Positions 12,401-24,400 of a stretch of 64,000 nucleotides of DNA are shown here, piece after piece (within the stretch, counting starts at the first letter, position 1; every line of letters starts with the position of its first letter). A model generated the notes under the pieces. That model was not told where the DNA came from, searched no databases, and saw only the letters and a list, made by a program, of their open reading frames with translations. The DNA is from Adiantum capillus-veneris. Its lineage: Eukaryota > Streptophyta > Polypodiopsida > Polypodiales > Pteridaceae. The stretch covers positions 24,413,946 to 24,477,945 of the forward strand of contig CM043969.1 of assembly GCA_014529385.2 (NCBI GenBank), read 5' to 3'. The position numbers were made by a program, and so were the translations under genes.

Positions 12401-15400
12401 CCTCCTGCTCATCTCTAATCCGTGCATCGACCTCCTCCGCAGTAGGATTTGCCACCATCTTCAACTCTGTGGGATCCACCTACAATGACAAGACAAAACA
12501 TAGTCCATGATTCAACACTGTCTTTTGATCATTGACTTGTTTTCATAAATGTGCATGTAAATCTCACCTGCTTGGGTGTCCCCAAGGCATGAAAGGTGCG
12601 CACAAGCCGCATGTTAGCACGGCAATAAACCAATCTCTCTAACTGCTTGGTGCTAAGACGATTGCGGATCTTCGTGTGAATAAGAGAGTATGCACTCCAG
12701 TTGCGCTCGCATGCCCCAGCTGAGCAATCCTACAGCAATTCAAATAGCGAACACTCATGGGTCACAAGTGTCACGTGTGACAATATAGATTCATCATGCC
12801 ATAAATATAAATTATAATTTAGACTTCAATATTCACCTGAGAAAGGATGCGCAATGCAAGGTGACACAACTTGGGAAGGGCCTGGCGTCCATAGTTCTGC
12901 CACCATGTTAAAGGAAGCTTGGTAGCTTCCTTTCTCAATGCTACGGACCGCACAAAGGTGGGTCCTAAACTGTTCATGTAGCTACTCATCTCTGAATCCA
13001 GAATCAATTGCTCATCCTCATCGTATATAATGTTCAGATATTCAGAGCGAAGTGTGAGCAATGAAGCCTCCTCAAACAATTCTTGGCTCTTGTAGAGAGG
13101 ATGGAGAACTGCAGCCATCCCATGGATGGGACGACGCATGAACTGCCATCGAGTCTCTACAATAGCCAAAATATCATCACGACTACAAACAAAATAGTCA
13201 CAGTAAGTATGTGTTTTGAAAAATTATAAATAGACATGTCACATGAGGACATTAGAGCACTTTGTAGTTTGTACTTACCGATCCTGTGTCAATGAGGTAC
13301 ATCCAGAAATGTGTGTCTTCATCTGCATAAACATATGATACACCAACCCAAGTGTAGAGCCCTCCATGTCTGTGACCCGTAGTAGTACATACAATGGCTG
13401 TAGAGCCACTGCCAAGGACTGCACCTGTGTCCAGAAGGTCTCATCAAGAACCTTTCTTTGAATGTACTTGGTCGCCTCTGACTGAGCGTGGTGCATCAAT
13501 CTCCACTTTGGATCCACAACTGTCTGCAACAGTGGATCTCTCAATCTGAACAGCCTCTGAAGCACCAGATGTACGTATGCAAATCTTGTCTTCGAGGGAC
13601 GCACCATGTCTACTATGCTGTGGCTCCTGAAGATTGCCAAGGCCTGGTGTTTTTTGTGGAAAAAAGTGGTAAGCTTAGACGCATCAGACACTGTAGGCTG
13701 CACCCAGGGAAGTTTGCCTATGTCCTCCATGAGAAGGTCTAGGCAATGTGCAGCGCATGGTGTCCACACAATGTGCTTGAACTCAGCCTCCACCATATCC
13801 CCCATGGCCTTGCAATTGGAGGCATTATCAGTGACCACCTACAATGAGTCATGACAAGATATTAAATGAAGTGTGGACATTATTACGTTGGACAATTTAT
13901 GCAAAATTCAAATGTGCATGCCACATGGTCAGGAATCAGTATCTACCTGCACGACGTTCTTCTCCCCAACCTCCTTGATGGCCTGGCGAATATGTTTGAA
14001 GATGAACTCCGCAGAAATGCGTTCTCCAGCTTTCCCTGCATCCACGGCTCGTAAGAAGTATGTGCCCAAGCAGGAGGAAACAAGGATATTGATAATGTGG
14101 CGCCTCCGCGTGTCACTCCACCCATCAGAAAGAATAGTGCATCCAAATTGTTGCCACCCAACCTTCACTGGAGTCAATGCTCGGTCTATGATCTCTTTTT
14201 GGTCATCAAGCATGGTAGTGCGCATCTTTTGGTAGTCAAGACCATTCCAAGAATCTGTAGCACCAACCTGTGAAATAGCTCTCACCATCCTCTTCCATTG
14301 ATCAGTCTTCAACACATTGAATGCAATGTTGCACTCTATGAGAGTTCGCGCAATCTCCATCTCTGCAACTTTCTGTCGCTCTTTTACCCATGAATCACTG
14401 TGTACACGTGATGGCAATGTGGTTTGCCTTGGGCCACGTACACCCTCAACCCCACCTGCACTTGCTATTGAAGCACTAGCACTCTCATCCTCAGCCTGTG
14501 AAACACGAGCTCTCTTTCTACTAGTGCCTGCAAATGATGGCGCTGCAGACGCAGAGCCGCCAATATCTCCAAGTAATGCATCTTGCAAGGCATCCTCTGC
14601 TGCTGTTGCTGTTGCACGTGCTCCCCCTGACTGTGACGATGCAGTAGATCCTGGAGGAAAATGCTCCAAAATCAAGGCATCCCTCAATGCTTGCGGGATA
14701 GTCTCGCAACCCCCACAATGTCCAGTGGTGCCAATACCAGTGAGGTGCTTCAAAACCCGGGTAATTGTACTGGTCATCTGCTCTCCGCAGTACTTGCACA
14801 CCCAAGTGCGAGTCCCTGAACTTGCTTGGCCTCCTGTGTTGACAACTCTCAGGACATTGGTGTGCTCGGCCCAAAGAGGATTAGGCCGACGAGGCATGAT
14901 AACTCTGCAACACAATTAACGCAAACTTCAAAGTTGAATACAAAACTTACAATCTTTCGCGAGGTCACGACTCTAGAGTGCCTCCTTCAGGCTTGCTGAC
15001 TCCAAACACAAAGGGAGGGAGGGAGGGAGAACCTTATTGGCGGCGTTCCACACTTCCTTTGTCTCTGTGCAAACACTGTGCAGACTCTTGAGACTGAGTT
15101 CTAACTTCTGCTACTCTGTAATGTGGTAATAAGATAGGTTGGCTTATAAAAAGGCTCGCCCAAAGAGTCCGACCAGGCGGATAAGCAACCGACGGCCGAT
15201 TTTTCTTTTTAAAGCCATGCACGTACGGAATCGTACGGTACGTACGGATTCCGTACGGAAGTACCGTACGGTACGGAAGGCAGCCGGACGTACGTACGGA
15301 AACAACTATGGTTGAGTCTTCTATGAAAGAGATTGTGATGCTGATATTGATGTAGAATGAGCTTTTAGTGCAGAGTGCACTTATGATCATGATACATGTT

Positions 15401-18400
15401 GTCAGTTGCTGCAGATGCTCATGTGTGGTACTTTGCTTGTGGTGCTACAAAGCACATTATCTCTCTTTGTGACTCGTTTACCTCTCTCGAGGATGTCTCT
15501 CATAGGGATTCAGTCACTTGTGCCAACAATGCCTCTTATCCGGTCAAGGGAATTCGAACGATTGTGCTTACTGCTGCAAATAATAGCTCTTTCACACTTG
15601 ATGCATTGTATGTACTTGAGATCTAGAAAAATCTTTTGTCTGTATCTGCACTTGCTAGACTTCGTCTTGCAGTCAAATTTGTGGATGGTAGATGTATAGT
15701 ACATGATCTCAGTTTTGGTGATGAAATTGTTGCATCTAGCATTTTATGCCGTGGGCTGTATAATATCACTTTGTATGACAAGTGTGGGTAGAATTTTGCA
15801 AATGATGTTGTGGATTCCAAGGCTCTTACAGATGCGAAACTTTGGCATGCACGTTTTGGGCATCTGAACTTTGCTAGTTTGCTGTGTTTGCAGAAATTTA
15901 ATATAGTTTAAAGCCGCCTCTTGAAGCACCTGTCGAACATGTTTGTGGAGGCTGTTATGGGTAAGACACAGCGTTTGAAGTTTCCAAAGGATGGCTCAAT
16001 TAGGGCCACATGCCGGTTGCAGCTTGTGTGTAAGGTGCAACGGAAGTGAATGTTGAACTTTGCTCAAGATGAGTGCTCCTAACTGTGCTCAAGGGTTCCT
16101 TTTACTTACGGAAGGGAGAGTCTTCCGTTCCTTTAGTGAGAGAGTGCAATGGACACAAACAAAGTGGATGAACTTGTGAATGAAGGTGTTGAGACTGAGA
16201 GATAGAGAGAGAAGAGAATACGACACCAGAATGTTGTGAAACCCTCCTCCGAAGGCCCCACTCTCTATGGCGAGAGCGGTCTACTTGTGATTGCACAAAT
16301 CTCTACAATGCTTGGACTTGCCGACGATGTCGACGACGAGACGGGCTGAAATCTGAAAATGCTAATGGCTGAAATTTGCAAATCTTTATCTGCTGAATTC
16401 TGACTCTATGTCGGTGACGATGTCGATGACGATGATGCGACAACAACACACTGAAAACGCGGAGGCTGAAATCTGAGTTTTCCGGGCTGAAACTGTAAAC
16501 TTCGCTGGATCTGACCGTGCAGCGAGGATTTGCTGTGGGACGGTGAGATCTGCGAGGTTTGGGACTTCTACTGCGGGTGGTAACTGCTGAAACTGAAAAC
16601 GCTGATACTTGTGGGCATTCCGTCGGGAAGATCTGCAGAAAACGCTGAAGTGTCTTGCTGATGCAAAAACGCTAGGGCTGAAAATGGTCTTGCTATGGAG
16701 AATCTGCTATGGTCTTGCTGCGGAGAATCCGCTAACGTTGGGGAGTCCACTGCTTCTTGCTGTCGCCAGAGCAGGCTGTTGCCAATGCAAAAACGCTGGC
16801 TGATCTGGTTCAAAAACGCTAGCCTTCTGCTGTGATGCAAAAACGCTAGGGCATCTTGGGGTTTTGATGATAAGTTACCTGTTGAGCGAGTGCTCCTGCT
16901 GCCTCTTCTACCAAAAAGTACTAGCGCTAGGTTTCTACTTATACAAATTTAGCAAAATTGCCCTACCTACTTTCCGAACAAAAGTCACTTAAAATAATAA
17001 GTGAAAAATGTCAAAAATAGGGAAAATAGGTTCTGTGCACTGGAAAATGATCTTGATGGAATCTAATGGGAATTCGATGATCATGCTGCGTGCAACCAGA
17101 GGATATGCATCTAATCTAAGTGTCTGGACATGCACGGTCTGCGAACAGACTCACAAAAGTGCCAGATCACTTCCTATTCTAGACTGACTTGACTGAAATG
17201 AATCCTTGTCATGTTGTAGCTTGTCCACGGACACATAGGGTTGGATGTGTCACGTGACATCCCCTCCTTTTCAAAGTGAGGTACTGGTACCGAACTGTAT
17301 GGCGTCGAGGGAGATCGCCAATAACATCCGGAATCCTGGAAAGGACTCTTCGCCGGCCCACTCTGATGCGTGGGTCATGCGATACTTGAACTTCATAAAG
17401 GTCTGCAACGCTTGCTTCTTTGGTCCGTGTCGAAAGCGACAGTCATCTGTGGCTCCTTCGATGCTTCAACTTCGTCGATAGTCATGCGGCTACCTTCTTC
17501 AAGAATTTCCAAGGTTGAAAATTCCTGAAACCACTTCCAACACAAAAACATGAACATACCCATTCCATATAAAGTGACTGGAAAAAAGCTATTCTTTCGA
17601 ACAAACTGTGCATGCAATGCAGATGAACAATGTGACAGAGTGCCAAACCGTTCATCAAACACAGGCAAACAATGGGGTCGAATCTTGACTTTCTGATCTA
17701 AATCAATCAACTGTGGCAAAACACAATGGAAATGCCGATGCTTGATGCTCAATCCTTCTTGTGTTCTTGCTACGACTGTGTTGTGCCAAGGAAGAGACAT
17801 GGAATGTGACTTCCTTGAATGCAAACATTTCATCTTTTCATGAATCATCGGTATACATCCATGCTCATTCATGAGTGAATCGTGCTCAACATATAATATG
17901 TCATGCCTGTGAAAAGGGATCACATAAGGACGGTGACTAAAATACAGGAAAGCATCACGAATGAAACACTCGAACAATGCGTGCTGACTAATCATTCGAA
18001 CACATAATACTTCCTGTGGGGGTTCTATGGACTTCGACTCGAGAGCCAAGATCGGTTCTTCATGATTGATCGAATCTTCCTGTGGGGGTTCTGTGGACCT
18101 CGATTCAAAAGCCAAGATCGGTTCTGCGTGATTGATCGAATCTACAACGAGGTTAGCTTTGCTAGAAAAAGCATCAACTAAACCATCATCCTTGTGAACC
18201 ATCACATCTTTTTCGTGCAAATCATCATGCTTGTGGGTAAGCATATCTTTTTCCTGCAAATCATCATGCTTGTGAGTAATCACATCTTGATCATGCAAAT
18301 CATCATGCTTATCATTATCATGGAAATCATGTGTCTTGCTTTGGAGAAGACGAGACTGAGATAGTCTTCGTCTCTTGAATCTCTTTAAGATGCGCCTACA

Positions 18401-21400
18401 CATTAGAAAAAAATAGCACCAATGCGGCTTTCCTTTCGTTGTGCTCACGCTCCATTTCGGCTCTTCTTTCTTTGTGTTCACGTTCTATGGCTGCCATTCT
18501 TTCTTTGTGTTCTGCCTTTCTTTCTGCTTTTCGTGGTTCGCGTTCTAACTTCATGTCCATCACCATCTTGTCGAAAAGCTCCATACGATCTGGTGCAATC
18601 TTTGGCGTGGATGGGGAAGGGTCTGAAAAACCTCCTGGTGAGGAAAACTCTTCTTCGCCACTCCCATGCTCACCACCTTCAAGCGAAGTATCCATGCCGC
18701 TTCGAGTGATGACCATACACTGAAGTCGTGGGTCGTTAAGTCCATGAGGAACTTGGGTTCTTGGGGGCCTTGAGGGTCTTGAGAGTCTTGAGGTTCTTGG
18801 GGGTCTTGAGTCTTGATGTTCTTCGTTAGCTTGCAATTTGTGTTAGAGAGGATCTTCTCTTCACCCGAGTTCTACTCTTTCCCACGGGCGCACTCCTTGG
18901 CGGCCTTGCGCTCACACCAAGGTTGCTTTTTCCCACCTCACGTCGATTGGCCGGCCGCTAAGTGCACGGTCCGCTCTCAATGAGTGAAAAAGAAAACAAG
19001 GAAAGGCTAGACAAGCCCTTCTTTCTTGGGTTTCCTGTCTGTCACTCTTCAAAAACACGATTAGGAATCGACACGCCCAAGTAGACTTGGGTTACGTGCG
19101 ATTTCAACAAGCAAAAAACAAATTATGTGGTTCTTGTGGTTCTTTCCTTGAGTGATGCAGAACACTACCAAAGCTCTGATACCAATGTAAGGTGGAGTGG
19201 AAGTGAATGTTGAACTTTGCTCAAGATGAGTGCTCCGAACTGTGCTCAGGGGTTCCTTTTACTTACGGAAGGGAGAGCCTTCTGTTCCTTTAGTTCACTA
19301 GAGTGCAATGGACACAAACAAAGTGGATGAACACTGTGAATGAAGGTGTTGAGATCGAGAGATAGAGAGAGAAGAGAATACGACACCAGAATGTTGTCGA
19401 ACCCTCCTCCGAAGGCCCCACTCTCTATGGCGAGAGCGGTCTACTTATGATTGCACAAATCTCTACAATGCTTGGCCTCGCCGAAGATGTCGACGACGAT
19501 GAGGACGACGACGAGACGGGCTGAAATCTGAAAATGCTAATGGTTGAAATTTGCAAATCTTTATCTGCTGAATTCTGACTCTATGTTGATGACGACGATG
19601 CGACGACGATGAGCTGAAAAGCGGAGGCTGAAATCTGCGTTTTCCGGGCTGAAACTGTAAACTTTGCTGGATCTGACCGTGCGGCGAGGATCTGCTGCGG
19701 GAAGGTGAGATCTGCGAGGTTTGGGACTTCTACTGTGCGTGCTAATTGCTGAAATTGAAAACGCTGATGCTTGTGGGCATTTCGTCGCGAAGATCTGCAA
19801 AAAACGCTGAAGTGTCTTGCAGATGCAAAAACGCTAGGGCTGAAAATGGTCTTGCTGTGGAGAATCTGCTAACCCTGGGGAGTCTGTTGCTTCTTGCTGT
19901 TGCCAGGCTGTTGCCAATGCAAAAACGCTGGTTGATCTGGTCCAAAAACGCTAGCCTTCTGCTGTGATGCAAAAACGTCAGGGCATCTGGGGGTTCTGCT
20001 GAGAACTTAAAAGTTGCGTGTTGAGCGAGTGTTCCTGCTGCCTCTTCTACCAGAAAGTGCTAGCGCTAGGTTTCTACTTATACAAACTTAGCAAAATTGC
20101 CCTACCGACTTTCCCAACAAAAGTCACTTAAAATAATAAGTGAAAAATGTCAAAAATAGGGAAAATAGGTTCTGTGCACTGAAAAATGATCCTGATGGGA
20201 ATCTGATGATCATGCTGTGTGCAACTAGAGGATATGCATCTAATCTAAGTGTCTGGACATGCACGGTCTGCGAACAGACTCACAAAAGTGCCAAATTACT
20301 TCCTATTCTAGACTGACTTGACTGAACTGAACCCTTGTCATGTTGTAGCTTGTCCACGGACACATAGGGTTGGATGTGTCACGTGACATTGTGTCAATAA
20401 GTGATGACGTGGCGGACAGCAGAAACCCTGATTTCCGGAAATCGTGGAGGTTGAATTTTTTTTTTTTGGAAAATGATGAGCGACGCAAATTTTGCTTTAA
20501 AAAAAAAAAAAAAAAGAGAAAAAGACTCTCTAAGAGAGAGAGAACTGATGCTTTTTATTTTGAAAGCTTTTGGGGCTCTGCTTTTGGGCATCCCTTGTAC
20601 CTTTAAATTAGTGGTGAGGGCCTCACTTCTCAGAGCATCTGGATGCAGAGTCTGAGAGTGAAACCCTAACCGCTCTCTTGTACTTTGATGATTGATTAAT
20701 ACAAAAAGAAATACCGAAAGGGGCGCTAGTCTTTGGGGCCAATATCTCTAGGCACGGAACTCCGTCGGGCCAGTGCAAATCTATTGTGATCTGTGAATTG
20801 TTTTGAAGTGGTTATTTGGTGCTGTCGCGATTGATTTTTGACTTGGAGTGTCCAAGTCTGTTACAGTGGTATCAGAGCACGACCGATTTCTCTTCTACAG
20901 GAAATCCGATCCCCGAATTTTTTTTCCGCGGCACCTATGGCTTCAGGCAATGATCAGTCGACTCCCTCTGCATGTGGAGATGCGGGCTGGTTGCTCTAGG
21001 TTGCTCTTTTTCTTTCTACTTTATTTCTTCTTGGTTGACGCAAGAATATGAACGAGATATACGAGCTGCTTGGAACCATCTTCGGATGACCAAGAAAGAC
21101 ACAATCAATGCTTATTGTGAAAGATTCTGGAGCTCTTTTCTACCCGCCTCTTCATTCAAGAAGATCTTGTTCAGAGAACAGATTGAACGATTTACCTTGG
21201 GTCTACCTACAGAGATCCGAGATCACTGCTTGGAATAGAAGTCAGCTTCTATTTAGGATTTGATGAGTCATGCGAAGCGGGGCTTTGCCATTCACTCTGG
21301 CAGTTTGACCTACCCCACAGATAAGGCCATGACACAACGAGCCGAACAGACTTCTGGGAATGAAAGTAGAAAGAAAAAGAGCAACCTAGAGAAAAAAAGA

Positions 21401-24400
21401 TGCACGACCCAAGCTTACTCCCGAGGAGAGAGCTCGCTTCATCAGAGAGGGGAAGTGCTTTGGATGCGGGGAACATGGACATATCTCCGCGAAGTACCCT
21501 AAAAAGGCACAGAAAGAACAGAATGATAAAGATGACCACAGGTCTGAGAGTTCGAGAGCAGCCGAGGAATGTGGCAGAAAAGGCAGATAGAAAAGCAGAA
21601 CTCGTACCACATGGCGTGGGACCTGCACCGAATCTAATGAATGAAAGTACAAACTTTTCCGCTTTTGGGGCAAAGTGAAGGATCAGGAAGCTCTTTTGAA
21701 GGAGCCAAGGCCAACTTCTTTTCACTTGGAATTGGCGGCTCGATTTGGAAATTACGCCCAACAGACTGACGCCACGGGCGGAGGTAGTTCGACTGGCATC
21801 CGGATGGGATGTTGCCATTACACCGAGCATTGGCAAACTTTGTTTGCAATGATAGGGGTGTTCAGGGCGCGCGAGTGACGTTCTACTCGGGATCCCTTGG
21901 TACCACAAGAACTACGCCATGGTTGACTACCGGGCCGAGAAAGCGACTTTGATAAATGAAGGGCTTAGAGATTGTACTTGATGAACTTCAGTTTCTTACT
22001 CATTCTTTTGGGAGAGAACTGAACGCTGGATAAAGTTTGAATATGTTTTGACCTGATCAAAAGAACTCCAAGATTTTTCTCCACACTCATGCCGATTGCT
22101 TTTCAGAGGCCTGAAAATCAAACCATTGATCTGATACCTGGAAGCACGCCACCGAATCAGCCACCTTACCGTGTGAGCCGAGTACAGAATGAAAAGATTA
22201 TGAGCCCATTGAAAGACCTCTTGGAAAAGGGTCTGTCCAGCCTAGTACTTCACCGTATTGCTCTCCAGTGTTGTTGGTTTTGAAGAAAGACGGATCTTGG
22301 AGAATGTGCATCGATTATAGCGCTCTCAACAAAATCACCATCAAGAACTGATTTACGATTTTTAGGATCGATGATATACTCGACAGGTTACAGGGATCCT
22401 CGTGCTTTAGGAGGATTGACTTGAAGAGTGGATATCATCAGATCAGGATAGCGCCGGGAGATGTCTACAAGACAGCTTTTCGGACGACTTTTGGGTTATT
22501 TGAGTTTTTGGTGATGCCTTTTGGCTTAACCAATGCTCTTGCGACATTTAACCAGATGATGGACATGATTTTTCGAGAGTACAGGCTATTTGTTGGCACT
22601 TTCTTTGACGACATCATTGTTTTCTCCAAGAATGAGGCAGAACACAGAGATCATCTGCCTTCAAGTCTTTCGGGCATTATGAGATCACACGTTAGTGATT
22701 AATGCAAAGAAAAGTGAATTTTTCCTACCAAAAATACACTTTTTGGGACACAATGTGTCAGCAGCAGGAGTGCAAATGGACCCGGCCAAGATAGAGACGA
22801 TCCGTGATTGACCCGATTTGAGGAATGTCCATGAAGTTAGAAGCTTCTTGGGACGATGTTTGTACTACAGGCGGTTCATACGAAAGTTTGCAGAGGTTGC
22901 TTCCCCTTTGCATACCTTGACACAGAAAGGAGTACCTTTTTCGTGGGGACCCACAGAGGTGACTGCCTTTCGGACATTGAAAGAGAAATTGACTACAGGA
23001 CCATATTTGACTTTGCCGGACTTGCAGAAGTCATGTGAAGTATTTTGTGATGCTTGTGGTCGTAGTCTGGGTGCGGTCTTGATGCAAGCAGGCCATGTCA
23101 TAGCTTACGAGAGCCGTTTGTTCTCTAGGCCGGAGATGACAGCACAGATTTATGAGAAAGAGCTTTTGGCGGTTATCCATGCTCTTACTCAGTGGCGGCA
23201 TTACCTACTCGGAGCGGATTTTACTGCTTCGAAGGCCCCACTCTCGTCGGCGAGAGTGGTCTACTTATGATTGCACAAAGTGGTACAATGCCTATGCAAT
23301 GAACTGATGCAACTTGGACTATGCCGATGACGACGACGGTTTGATGGCTGAAATCTGAGATCTTTCTACTGCTGAAATTCGGGACTGTTTCGGTGGCTGA
23401 AAATGACTGTTTTGGCTGCGTTTTTATGGCTGAAAAGCGGGGATCTTCTGCAACCGATGGGGCTGAATTTGCTACCTCCTATGCATGCTGAAAACGCTGA
23501 GTCTTCTGCTGCAAAACAGGCTGAAAATGAAAACGCTGGACTCATTTGCTTCAGATGGGTTGGAAAGCAAAAACGTTGATGCATCTTCTGCTACAGATGG
23601 GCTGAAAACCAAAAACGCTACTGCCTTCCTCTAGCGTTAGTGAAATGCTGATGCTTCTGGTGTGTTGGCGATGATGCACAGATGGAAACGCTAGGGCTCT
23701 GTGTTGATGGAGATGAAGCAATGCTGACACGACGGATCTTGGGGAAGTATTGTTGGGAAAACCAGAAACGCTACCTGTTGCTGTGAGAGGAAACGCCAAG
23801 GTTGGGGGGGGGGTCCTGCGGGTTCTGCTGAGAAGTTGCCTGTTGAGCGGGGAGCTCCTGTTGCCTATTCTGCGAGAAAGTGCTAACTTGGGTTTGCTTA
23901 TATATTAACTTAGCAAAATTGCCCTAGCTACGTTTGTTGGAAAGTCACTTAAAAATAATAAGTTAAAAAAACCAAAAATAGGGAAAATAGGCTAAATGGA
24001 ATGGAAAATTCCCCTGATTGAATCTGATGGATTCTGAAGGGAATATTGATGATCATGCTGTGTGCAACCGGAGGATATGCATCTACACTAAGCGACTAGG
24101 CATGCACGGTCTACGAATAGACTCACAAAAGTGCCAGATCACTACTAATCTAGACTTGATTGGATTGAATGAACCCTGATCATGCTGTAGCTTGTCCATG
24201 GACACATAGGGCTGGATGTGTCACGTGACATCCCCTTCTTTTCAAAGTGAGGTACTGGTACGAACTGTATGACGTCGAGGGAGATTGCCAATAGCATCCG
24301 GAATCCTGGAAGGGACTCTTCGCCGGCCCACTCTGATGTGTGGGTCGTGCGGTACTTGAACTTAATAAAGGTTTGCAACGCTTGCTTCTCTGGGCCGCGC

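Larger units (their letters stand above)
10691..16028 (+). mobile_element. Ty1/copia relic split by an hAT insertion and truncated by a Ty3/gypsy insertion
   Basis: Gag lies at 10691-11616, the hAT element occupies 11625-15310, and protease, pre-integrase and the start of integrase lie at 15311 to about 15990. No copia LTR or primer site was found upstream of the gag ATG, and the rest of pol is missing. The right-hand break coincides with the start of the Ty3/gypsy LTR (TGTCAATAAG), which is itself interrupted by element A. Confidence 0.8.
16029..20388 (-). mobile_element. Element A: complete non-autonomous LTR retrotransposon
   Basis: The 4,360-bp element has LTRs at 16029-17259 and 19186-20388, a 5-bp target duplication (TTGTG), an initiator-Met primer site at 19173-19184 and a polypurine tract on the minus strand at 17260-17274. 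The 1.9-kb internal region has two minus-strand ORFs and no recognisable gag, protease, RT or integrase. Element B (23228-27491) is a second member of the family. Confidence 0.92.
20392..23227 (+). mobile_element. Ty3/gypsy retrotransposon, plus strand, right part lost
   Basis: 5' LTR 20392-20865, primer site 20867-20878, then gag, protease, RT and RNase H in degraded frames. RNase H stops at LLGADFT (about 23223), where the sequence switches into the interior of an element B LTR. Integrase and 3' LTR are missing. Element A separates its first two LTR bases from the rest. Confidence 0.85.

Noticed and set aside
14317-14919. 200-residue plus-strand ORF
   Set aside because: It is the antisense shadow of the first hAT transposase exon.
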